Below the pieces are notes generated by a model. The model had not been told where the DNA came from. It made no database searches and saw nothing but the letters and a program-made list of their open reading frames with translations. From CALGSZ01 sp042408955 (GTDB lineage: Bacteria > Chloroflexota > Chloroflexia > Thermomicrobiales > UBA6265), in the NCBI GenBank assembly GCA_042408955.1, contig JBHOQQ010000021.1, forward strand, positions 1 to 41,702: a stretch of DNA of 41,702 nucleotides, read 5' to 3'. Within the stretch, counting starts at the first letter, position 1. Each line of letters opens with the position of its first letter. Both the position numbers and the translations under genes were made by a program. Positions 1-6,687 of this stretch are shown here, one piece after another.

Positions 1-300
1 TTGACGACGCCCCGCCCTTGTCCTGACCTGCGGCTTCCCATCCGGCCGCCCAGCGGCCACCCAAGCCTCTTCTCCGCAACTACCGTGCCGAAACCGTTCA
101 TCATGGGGATCCCGGGCATCCCGCGAAGGGATGATAGCGGCATGCCACGTCAGTATACCATGTGCCGTGGCCCTCCCATGTGCTCGTAGGGATGGCACGG
201 TAGTGTTCAAGCACTTGACGCGAAACAGAGCGAAATCACGATGGGGAGCGGACGCGGCCACTCCATTGGAGGCGGAGAACGCCATACGGGGGAGATCATC
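1..300. other. Left flank without a recognisable gene
   Basis: Short open frames here have no family resemblance and no convincing ribosome binding site, so none is called. The last 15 bases carry the ribosome binding site of the phosphodiesterase gene. A TTGACG at 215-220 could be a -35 element, but no good -10 follows at normal spacing. Confidence 0.5.
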
Positions 301-1596
301 ATGCAACGTCACGGTTACCTGACGGTACGGCAAGAGCTTGTGCCAGGCAGCGGGCTCGTCCTTCCCTCCTATGAGGGGTATGCCTTCGCGGCGGTCATGC
401 CGACCATGTTCCATCTGCTCACCGGGTTGCCAGCAGCCCCCTTGCTCCCCGCGGATTGCTTCCCACAAGGAACCTACCCTGCGCCGAAGAAGATTCTCCT
501 GCTGTTTGTCGATTCCCTCGGTTGGTCCCTTTGGGAGCAGTATGGCGGGCATCTCCCCGGGATGCGGCGCTTCTGGCACGGTGGCGCCGTCACGCCGATC
601 TCGGCCCTGTTTCCCTCTACCACTGCGGCATCCGTGGCCACCGCTTTCCTTGGGGTGCTTCCGGCCCAGCATGCCTTGATCGAGTGGATTTTGTACCTCG
701 AAGAGTACGACTTGACGATCGAAACGCTGCAATTCTCGGCGCTGGGCGAGCGGCCGGAAAGTCTTGCCGGCCGCTTCGATCCGGCCGCGCTCCTCGCCGA
801 GCGGCGCACGCTGCTTGAGCGCTTTACGGCGGCGGGGGTGCCATGCTCCTTGTATCTGTCGGCCTCAATCGCTCAGTCGTCGTTCAGCCGGCTCGTCTGC
901 CCGGAAGGAACGATCCGCCCATTCCGGACCATCGCCGAGGGGATGGTTAATGTCGCGGCCGAATTGGCCAGCCGCCCAAGGGTGTTCGCTTGCCTGTATT
1001 ACGACGCGATTGACGGGATGGCGCACCACTATGGGCCTGGGAGCGCCCAGCACATCGCGCAGTTACACGAATTCTGGCAGGCGTTCGACCATGTGTTTGG
1101 AGATGATCGCCTGCCGAGCGATACGCTTATTGTCGTCATCGCGGACCATGGCCATGTGCCGGTTGATCCCCGCACCACGCGGTACCTCAACCATGATGCC
1201 CCGTCGTTGCGCGCGTTGCTCCGGAGAGGCCGCAACGGGCAACCAATTCTCCCCTGCGGCTCAGCGCGCGATCTGCTGCTGCACATCGAGCCTGAGCATG
1301 TCACGACGGCTCATGCAGAGCTATCGGCGCTGCTCCGCGACCAGGCGCTTGTACTGACCGCGGACGAGGTGATCGCCGCCGGACTGTTCGGCGCAGGCCC
1401 CTTCAGTCCAGTCTTTCGGCGCCGCTTGGGCGACCTGCTGGTCCTGCCCAAACCTGGCGTAACCGTGTGGTGGGACGAGCCGGAGCGAGGATACACCATG
1501 CGGTTCCGCGGCCTGCACGGTGGGCTCTCGATCGAGGAGATGACGACGGCCTTTGCCGCGCTGACCGGGGAGATGGAGCCGGGTCTTCACGGCTGA
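301..1596 (+). CDS. Alkaline phosphatase superfamily phosphodiesterase (nucleotide pyrophosphatase type)
   Basis: This 431-residue protein belongs to the type I phosphodiesterase/nucleotide pyrophosphatase group of the alkaline phosphatase superfamily, two-zinc hydrolases of phosphate mono- or diesters. The first metal Asp is D71 in LLLFVDSLG. The nucleophile Thr lies in FPSTTA (residues 104-109). A D-x3-H-x2-GPG motif follows at 238-247, and the second-site Asp-His pair is D282-H283 in IADHGH. I see no clear signal peptide, so it may be cytoplasmic. The ATG at 301 is chosen because GGGGGAG (288-294) precedes it at good spacing; an ATG at 241 in the same frame has no such site. It is a lone plus-strand gene converging on the SRPBCC gene. 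The substrate cannot be told from sequence. Confidence 0.88.
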   Translation: MQRHGYLTVRQELVPGSGLVLPSYEGYAFAAVMPTMFHLLTGLPAAPLLPADCFPQGTYPAPKKILLLFVDSLGWSLWEQYGGHLPGMRRFWHGGAVTPISALFPSTTAASVATAFLGVLPAQHALIEWILYLEEYDLTIETLQFSALGERPESLAGRFDPAALLAERRTLLERFTAAGVPCSLYLSASIAQSSFSRLVCPEGTIRPFRTIAEGMVNVAAELASRPRVFACLYYDAIDGMAHHYGPGSAQHIAQLHEFWQAFDHVFGDDRLPSDTLIVVIADHGHVPVDPRTTRYLNHDAPSLRALLRRGRNGQPILPCGSARDLLLHIEPEHVTTAHAELSALLRDQALVLTADEVIAAGLFGAGPFSPVFRRRLGDLLVLPKPGVTVWWDEPERGYTMRFRGLHGGLSIEEMTTAFAALTGEMEPGLHG

Positions 1597-1629
1597 ACCC
1601 GCCGGTCCCGGCGTTGCGATGCCCCGAGC

Positions 1630-1657
1630 ACGGCCACGCCGGGCTGAGCGTGGCCGT
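1630..1657. terminator. Bidirectional terminator-like hairpin
   Basis: A perfect 10 bp stem (ACGGCCACGC / GCGTGGCCGT) with an 8-base loop lies between the stops of two convergent genes (1596 and 1689). There is no clear T-run on either side, so it is a strong hairpin at a terminator position rather than a textbook intrinsic terminator. Confidence 0.6.
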
Positions 1658-1688
1658 TGCACGAGGATGAAACCAATGCGTTGCGCGA

Positions 1689-2210
1689 TTAGACCGATAC
1701 CGCGTGCGGCACCGGAGCGCGTTCCACGATGCTCTTGAGGTTTTCCAGGTTCTTCGCCCACTGCTCGCGGAGATTCTGGTCGAGGTTGCGCAACACGAGC
1801 TTGCCCACCGTGTCCACCAAACTGGGCACATGGACGGTCACGTGCTGTGTGACGCGCGTGCCGGACCCCTCGGGCGCCAGATCCCACGCAAAATCGGCGC
1901 TGATCCCCACCCTTGGCACCGGATGCGAGTGCCAGCTTACCCGGCGGTTGGCAACCACTTCGCGAATTTGTCGGTGAGCCAGCCCAGCGCTATTGTTCCA
2001 GCGCGGCTCACGCTTGCCGTGCACCACGAGGTTCATGCGCTCGCGCACTTCCCACTCGGAGCCCTCTCCGCGCTCGTTCCCCGGCGCAAGCTGCTTCACT
2101 TGGGCGACGAACCCATCCCACTCTGGATGGCGGCTCACATCGGCAAGGTAGGAAAAGACCTTGTCAACTGGAGCCTCGATGTAAATTGATCCTTCCCATT
2201 CCTTTTGCAT
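1689..2210 (-). CDS. SRPBCC family protein (polyketide cyclase/START-like fold)
   Basis: The protein has 173 residues, normal for a single SRPBCC/START-like domain. Its start, EGSIYIEAPVDKVFSYLAD, is the classic first strand and helix of this family, followed by HPEWDGF. The C-terminal long helix (about residues 135-165, with LRNLDQNLREQWAKNLENL) closes the hydrophobic cavity. These proteins bind small hydrophobic ligands or lipids; no ligand can be named. The ATG at 2210 is preceded by GGAGGG at about 7 bases. A -10-like TACAAT lies on this strand at 2243-2248, inside an imperfect inverted repeat, so local repression is possible. Confidence 0.85.
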   Translation of the reverse strand: MQKEWEGSIYIEAPVDKVFSYLADVSRHPEWDGFVAQVKQLAPGNERGEGSEWEVRERMNLVVHGKREPRWNNSAGLAHRQIREVVANRRVSWHSHPVPRVGISADFAWDLAPEGSGTRVTQHVTVHVPSLVDTVGKLVLRNLDQNLREQWAKNLENLKSIVERAPVPHAVSV

Positions 2211-2223
2211 AGCACTTCCCTCC

Positions 2224-2263
2224 GGGGAAACGATGCCGCCCGATTGTAGGGTATCGTCTCCCC
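2224..2263 (-). promoter_or_regulatory. Imperfect inverted repeat around a -10-like box
   Basis: Eleven-base arms GGGGAAACGAT (2224-2234) and ATCGTCTCCCC (2253-2263) differ at one position and enclose an 18-base loop. The loop holds TACAAT (minus strand, 2243-2248), a plausible -10 for the SRPBCC gene whose start codon is at 2210. No good -35 is seen. It could be an operator or an mRNA leader hairpin. Confidence 0.35.
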
Positions 2264-2609
2264 AAGGCTGCGGGCGCGGTCGTTGGCGTGTAACGCTCGG
2301 CGTCGCTGCTCCTCGCCCTGGGACCACGGGCGAACCAGGACGCTGGCTTTCGAGAGGCGCTTGCTCCTTCTCGTTGCCGTTTCTACGCTACGGCTGCTGT
2401 CCAATCAGGACAACGACCCGAATGGGCGAACCTGAAGTGCGATCGTTGGTACCGAGAGATGGAAAGCTGGGCTAGGCAGAGAGAAGACAGCCGGCCAAAA
2501 CGCATGGGCGCAACGGCCTAGCAATCAACCCGGCCCGGTGCTTGCAAGGGATTCTGGCCAGGGGCAGTACACGCACCCGCCGCGCTCTGAGCACTACGTG
2601 AGGCAAGCA
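2264..2609. other. Intergenic region before the first BrkB gene
   Basis: About 350 bases between divergent genes with no recognisable coding frame. A small hairpin TGTCC-AATCA-GGACA lies near 2399-2413. The last bases carry GTGAGG, the weak ribosome binding site used to place the BrkB start. No convincing promoter was seen. Confidence 0.4.
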
Positions 2610-3656
2610 ATGGCGCAACGCACCGAATCGAAGGATGACCGGCAGCCGCAAGAGCAACCAGCCGGCGAGAGGCATCCGGCTCCAACTAACGAGCCGAGTT
2701 CCGGGATTGGTCAGCCAGCAGAGCCGGGACAGGAGCGAAGCGCGTGGTGGCAGGCAGCTTGGAGGCAGATGTGGGAGATCATCCATGTCGTCGGGCGAAC
2801 GCAGGTACGGCCGCTAGCGACGCAGATCGCCTACAGCTTCATGTTTGCCATATTCCCCACGCTCATTCTTGTCATGGCGGCCGGCGCGCTCGTGAATCTC
2901 GCTTTGGGCTTCCCACTAGCAGAAAGGCTTCAGGAACTCGTCGATCAGCAAGCGCCGGCCGAGTTGCGGCCGCTCCTCGATCAACTCGTTGAGACAGCCA
3001 TTGCCGAGGTGAGTGTGCGGAGGGCATCGCTCGGAGCCGCGGTCGCGCTGATTCTCGCGATTTGGGGTGGCGCTGGCGGTGTCGGCGCCCTGATTCATGC
3101 GTGCAACCGCGCCTATGGTGTTCGTGACACGCGCCACTACTTCGCCCGGCGTGTCATGACGCTCGTGCTCACCCTGCTGACAGCGATGCTCATCGTCGGA
3201 GCCGTCGCTCTCTATTTCTTTGGTGAGCGAGCCGCGACCGAAATGGTTGATCTCCTCAACGCGGGCGGTCTGACGGCAGCCGCGTTTCGCTGGTTCCGCT
3301 GGCTCTTTGCGTTCACCCTGATCACGGCCTCGCTTGCCGTTCTCTATTTTGTCGGTCCGAACATTGAGCAGTCGGTGCGGTGGGTGTTGCCGGGAGCGAT
3401 GGTGGCTGCTGGAGCCTGGCTGCTGGTGCTGACCGGGTTCGACCGTGCCTTACAGTTTGTCAATCCCGCGGGCGCCTACGGCGCGGCGGGCAGCGTCATC
3501 TTGTTGCTGTGGTTCTTGTATCTCACCGGAGTCGTGTTCATCTATGGCGCCATCATCAACGCACTCCTTGGCAGCCGGTATGACCGGCGTCGCCTGGCAG
3601 ATCTGGCCCGGCACCCGGAGCGGCGGCTCTTCGCGGAGAGCGGGCAAGAATGCTAA
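2610..3656 (+). CDS. YihY/BrkB (virulence factor BrkB) family inner membrane protein
   Basis: This 348-residue protein has about six membrane helices, with a hydrophilic Gln/Pro/Glu-rich N-terminus of about 45 residues. Family hallmarks are visible: ATQIAYSFMFAIFPTLILV at the first helix, the IWGGAGGVGALIHACNRAYG segment, and a final helix with LYLTGVVFIYGAIINA. The family was once misnamed ribonuclease BN; its true function is not settled, with transport or envelope roles proposed. The ATG at 2610 (GTGAGG upstream) starts just before the hydrophilic tail; an in-frame ATG at 2538 would add 24 unconvincing residues. A second, broken family member lies 1.1 kb downstream on the same strand. Confidence 0.85.
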   Translation: MAQRTESKDDRQPQEQPAGERHPAPTNEPSSGIGQPAEPGQERSAWWQAAWRQMWEIIHVVGRTQVRPLATQIAYSFMFAIFPTLILVMAAGALVNLALGFPLAERLQELVDQQAPAELRPLLDQLVETAIAEVSVRRASLGAAVALILAIWGGAGGVGALIHACNRAYGVRDTRHYFARRVMTLVLTLLTAMLIVGAVALYFFGERAATEMVDLLNAGGLTAAAFRWFRWLFAFTLITASLAVLYFVGPNIEQSVRWVLPGAMVAAGAWLLVLTGFDRALQFVNPAGAYGAAGSVILLLWFLYLTGVVFIYGAIINALLGSRYDRRRLADLARHPERRLFAESGQEC

Positions 3657-4144
3657 CAGCGGTGGCTGCACCGTGATTCCGAGCACCCCCGTCATTCCGA
3701 GGCGGAGTACTGTCACCCCGAGCGAGGCGAGGTATCTCTTTCGAGGAGCTGTCAGCCGTTAGCCGTCAGCCGTCTGGTATCGGGATCGCCAAGCGATCAG
3801 GGATCGGGTGGGAATGCCATCCATGCCCGCCGCAACCTGATGGCTGATCGCTGAGACCTGAGCGCCCGCTGAGAGATCCCTCGCTGCACTTGGGCTGTCG
3901 ATTGGAAATGGCAATGGATTCCAGGCACGTGCTCTCGGTGCGGTGCAAGTCCACCGGGGTGGAACGCAGATTTTGTGTAGTCCTCGGCGTGCCTGTTGAG
4001 GGCCTAGACCCTGGTGATCGGTCTCCGGTGATGCGGCACGCGATGTGTGCGGGATCATCCGCTCTTTTTCGTGACAATCGCTATCGCGCAGCAATTTGTC
4101 GAGGCATTCTGGCGATCGCTGTGCATCACGATACACGGATGCGC
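3657..4144. repeat. Intergenic repeat mosaic, no gene
   Basis: The left half carries degenerate copies of short repeated words: GTCATTCCGAGGCGGAG, GAGCGAGGCGAGGTATCTC, then GTCAGCCGTTAGCCGTCAGCC and CTGAGAGATCCCTCGCTGC. Similar text recurs around 33.1-33.4 kb. The right half (about 3880-4144) has open frames on both strands but none with a ribosome binding site or family match. Confidence 0.5.
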
Positions 4145-4603
4145 TCATCCGGCGTGCTCCCTTGCCTCGGCCAGGACCAGCAACGAGGCGCACATCACGA
4201 TCTCGCCCATGCTGGATTCGGACACGGTGAGGCTTTCGATCCATCCCTGACGGCGCTGGTCAGGCACGGAGTCGTCAATATACGCGTAGGCCCAAGCGCG
4301 CAAGCCGTCTTCCCGCTCCAGAAGGCCATCCAATCGGACCGCGTGAACGCGATGCGAACTGACGGCGACTTCATCGGCAAGTGCCTCGATGAGCGAGCAG
4401 GCAACAGCCGGCAGATCTGATCCGCTCGCGCGGAGTGGGACCGCCCGCTCTGGAAGCTCACCGTCTAGGTCAAGCACCTCGCCAGTCAAAAGCTCCAAAC
4501 TCCTGGCGAGCGCGGCCGCCAGTGCCGACTGCGCGGAGTCACCGCGGACAACGAACTCCATTCGCTGGGCAGCGGTGCTTACCTGATGCTTGCCGTCATC
4601 CAT
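4145..4603 (-). CDS. Small conserved-looking protein, possibly archease-like
   Basis: This 152-residue soluble acidic protein starts at an ATG with AAGGAGA six bases upstream. The segment RMEFVVRGDSAQSALAAAL followed by a helix, a strand pair and a helix (DLPAVACSLIEALADE) recalls the archease fold (RtcB-associated proteins that begin with a strand and a helix rich in small residues). The N-terminal His-Thr-Ala-Asp motif expected of a true archease is missing, and no rtcB lies nearby. The last 40 residues, with ESLTVSESSMGEIVMCASLL, do not fit the model well. It is divergent from the interrupted BrkB gene with a perfect inverted repeat between them. I treat it as a hypothetical protein with a weak fold suggestion. 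Confidence 0.6.
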   Translation of the reverse strand: MDDGKHQVSTAAQRMEFVVRGDSAQSALAAALARSLELLTGEVLDLDGELPERAVPLRASGSDLPAVACSLIEALADEVAVSSHRVHAVRLDGLLEREDGLRAWAYAYIDDSVPDQRRQGWIESLTVSESSMGEIVMCASLLVLAEAREHAG

Positions 4604-4659
4604 GCCATCTCTCCTTAGCCACCCATCTCCTCCCCCATCGAGCGACGATACCACGGCCA

Positions 4660-4680
4660 TGAGTGAATCCGGTTCACTCA
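4660..4680. promoter_or_regulatory. Perfect inverted-repeat operator (TGAGTGAA-N5-TTCACTCA)
   Basis: Eight-base perfect arms with a TCCGG centre, 21 bases in total, lie in the divergent region between the archease-like gene and the second BrkB gene. Size, TGA...TCA ends and near-promoter position are typical of TetR-family operators. No TetR gene is in the window, so the regulator would act from elsewhere. Confidence 0.6.
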
Positions 4681-4701
4681 AATATGAAGAATCATTATGT
4701 C
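4673..4701 (+). promoter_or_regulatory. Putative promoter of the second BrkB gene
   Basis: TTCACT (4673-4678) and TATGTC (4696-4701) are spaced by 17 bases in a locally AT-rich segment. The -35 overlaps the right arm of the inverted repeat at 4660-4680, so a bound repressor would block polymerase. The start codon is 93 bases beyond the -10. Confidence 0.4.
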
Positions 4702-4793
4702 AACTAATGTTCGGTACGGCCTGTGCATGTTCACGCGACATCAGCAGGACGGCGAGCGCTGGCTCGTGGCCGGTCATTGGCGGGAGAGGAGTC

Positions 4794-5738
4794 ATGGTGC
4801 AAGATCGAGCATCCCTTGTGCGGATTGGTAAGTCGACCTTCCGCGCCTTCAAAGAGGACGACCTCCAAGGCCTAGCCGCGGAGGTTGCCTATCACCTGCT
4901 CTTCTCGATGATCCCGCTGCTGATCTTCTTGACGGCGCTGTCGAGCCTCCTTGGCCGCGCCATTGGCACGGAAGACGCCGTGCGGCGCGTCACCGATTGG
5001 CTCTTCGCCCACCTCCCCGACTCCACCGCGGTTGCCGTCGCCGATCCTGTCCGGACGATCATCGAGCAAGAGCAACCCGGTCTGCTCTCATTTGGCGCTC
5101 TTCTTGCGCTGTGGAGTGCCAAGAACGCGATCGCCGCGCTCATGAAGGCGCTCAACAGAACCTTCGCGACCAACGACCAGCGCTCCTGGCTCCGGCGCAC
5201 GTTGATCGCATTGGGACTGACGCTCGCGCTTGGTGTTGCCGTGGTCATCTCATCGGCGCTCCTGGTCGCCGGGCGGGAACTTGGCCACGTGTTGGCCGAC
5301 TTGTTTGGTCTGGGTGGCGCCTAAGAGTCAGTGTGGGCGTGGCTGCGCTGGCCGCTCGTTGCCCTGGCGCTCGCAGCCGCGCTGGCAGTGCTGTATTGGG
5401 CCGGTCCAGACACCCCCATCCCCTTCTCCTGGCTGACACCAGGCTCGGTGCTAGCGGTCGTGCTCCTTTCCATTGTGACCTATGGGTTCGGACTCTATGT
5501 TCGATATGCCACCGGCTGGGCGGGGCCGGCCTATGGCGCGCTAGGAGGCATCCTGGCATTCTCGTTCTGGTTATACCGGCTCTGCCTGATCATCCTCCTC
5601 GGTGCTGAACTCAACGCGGTCCTCGCGCGGCACCAAGCCGGGCAGCCGAGAACGCCGGCCACGGCGTCCCGCCCCAGCACGCAGCCACAATCACGCATCC
5701 CGCGGCGCCATGCCGTGGAGTCCCAACGCAAGGGATAA
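4794..5738 (+). pseudogene. YihY/BrkB family membrane protein interrupted by an in-frame TAA
   Basis: From the ATG at 4794 (GGGAGAGGAG just upstream) the frame encodes 176 residues of a BrkB protein: KEDDLQGLAAEVAYHLLFSM, then LWSAKNAIAALMKALNRTF. A TAA at 5322-5324 then stops it. The same frame continues without a shift as the rest of the family: WAWLRWPLVALALAAALAVL, WLTPGSVLAVVLL and a last helix FWLYRLCLIILLGAELNAVL. Reading through would give 314 codons, a normal family length. The stop falls in a hydrophilic loop between helices. A GTG two codons after the stop (5331) could allow reinitiation. Possibilities are a recent nonsense mutation, a sequencing error, or two half-proteins. The intact sequence on both sides argues for a very recent event. 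Confidence 0.8.
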
Positions 5739-5749
5739 GGCGCGGCTGG

Positions 5750-5763
5750 GTTCCACGTGGAAC
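5750..5763. other. parS-type ParB binding site
   Basis: GTTCCACGTGGAAC is a perfect 14 bp palindrome in the gap between the BrkB remnant and the sigma factor gene. It matches the chromosomal parS consensus (TGTTNCACGTGNAACA) at every fixed inner position; the GTTCCACGTGGAAC form is known from other bacteria. It is the only such site in the window. parS sites lie mostly around the replication origin, so the window may be in the origin-proximal part of the chromosome (inference). Confidence 0.65.
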
Positions 5764-5828
5764 AACGCCGGGGTAAGGCTCCCATATCGCTACGAGCCAC
5801 GAGCTTTGCCAGTGCACGTTGATCTGCG

Positions 5829-5854
5829 CCGGTGTGCGGTGCACCACACGCCGG
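5829..5854. promoter_or_regulatory. Imperfect 26 bp palindrome upstream of the sigma factor gene
   Basis: The sequence centres on a perfect GGTGCACC and extends to CCGG at both ends, with 22 of 26 positions symmetric. It could be an operator or a terminator-like hairpin. The rest of the 5739-6022 gap shows only the parS site, with no clear promoter. Confidence 0.35.
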
Positions 5855-6022
5855 GCTGCACGCCCGCTTGGGATGCTGGGCGACTGATCGCGCGAGGCTT
5901 TGGTATGCTCACCGCGAGAGAAATGCGGCTCTCCGACCGTCGGCTCGCCACAGTGTTGGGGCGCGAAACCAAGCCAGGTGGCAGTGCGTTTCAGCAGCCG
6001 AATGGAGGGGGAAGCCGCCGGT

Positions 6023-6658
6023 ATGAACCAGGCGATGACATGGATTGGCAATGCGACCGAAGCGCCTACGCGGGTAGGGAGCGGCGGCGTGGCTGACGAC
6101 GGGGATCTCGTGGCGCGAGCCCGCGCTGGAGACCCGGTAGCATTTGAGCGCCTCTTCGAGCGGTATCATGCGCCGATCCTCAACTACCTCCATCGCATGG
6201 TTGGCGACCGTGCCCTAGCCGAGGATCTGGCTCAGGACACGTTCATCAAGGCCTACCGCGCACTCCCCTCAACCCGGCCCGATCTCGCCTTCAAGGCCTG
6301 GCTCTACCGCATCGCCACAAATACCGCGATTTCCCATTTGCGGCGGCAGAAGCTCATTCGCTGGATTCCCTTCATGGCCGGGCAGGATCAGGCAACGGAC
6401 GATTCCGTCGAGCGCAGCGTCGGGCGCAAGCATGACGTCGAGCAGGCACTCGCGAAGATTCCGCAGCACTACGCTGCAGCGCTCCTGTTGCGCCACTACC
6501 AGGGATTGTCCCTGGCCGAAACGGCCCAAGCGCTTGAGATTACCGAGAATGCCGCGAAGTTGCGCCTGTTCCGAGCGCGGAAGGCTTTTGCCGCTGCCTA
6601 CGGTGGTCCCCTGGCGGACGACCCGGAAATCGCGGGTGATTGGGAGAGTGGGCGGTGA
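6023..6658 (+). CDS. ECF-type RNA polymerase sigma factor
   Basis: This 211-residue protein has the two-domain layout of extracytoplasmic-function sigma-70 factors. Region 2 spans about residues 44-110 (FERLFERYHAPILNYLHRM, AEDLAQDTFIKAYRAL, LYRIATNTAISHLRR), and region 4 about 138-192 with the helix-turn-helix GLSLAETAQALEITENAAKL. It would direct RNA polymerase to stress or envelope promoters. The ATG at 6023 is preceded by GGAGGGGG at about 11 bases; in-frame upstream starts lack support. The next gene begins 29 bases after its stop (or overlaps it if a GTG at 6655 is used) and encodes its likely anti-sigma factor, so the pair is translationally linked. Confidence 0.92.
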   Translation: MNQAMTWIGNATEAPTRVGSGGVADDGDLVARARAGDPVAFERLFERYHAPILNYLHRMVGDRALAEDLAQDTFIKAYRALPSTRPDLAFKAWLYRIATNTAISHLRRQKLIRWIPFMAGQDQATDDSVERSVGRKHDVEQALAKIPQHYAAALLLRHYQGLSLAETAQALEITENAAKLRLFRARKAFAAAYGGPLADDPEIAGDWESGR

Positions 6659-6687
6659 GTGGGAGAGCCCGCAGTCAGGAAGGTTCC

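Noticed and set aside
1..189. 62-residue frame at the left edge
   Set aside because: Pro/Arg-rich, no ribosome binding site visible, no family; it may also be cut by the window edge.
3935..3975. Text GGTGCGGTGCAAGTCCACCG recalls part of a cobalamin riboswitch
   Set aside because: The conserved core around it (the GCCACTG part and the other stems) is missing, and no B12-related gene follows.
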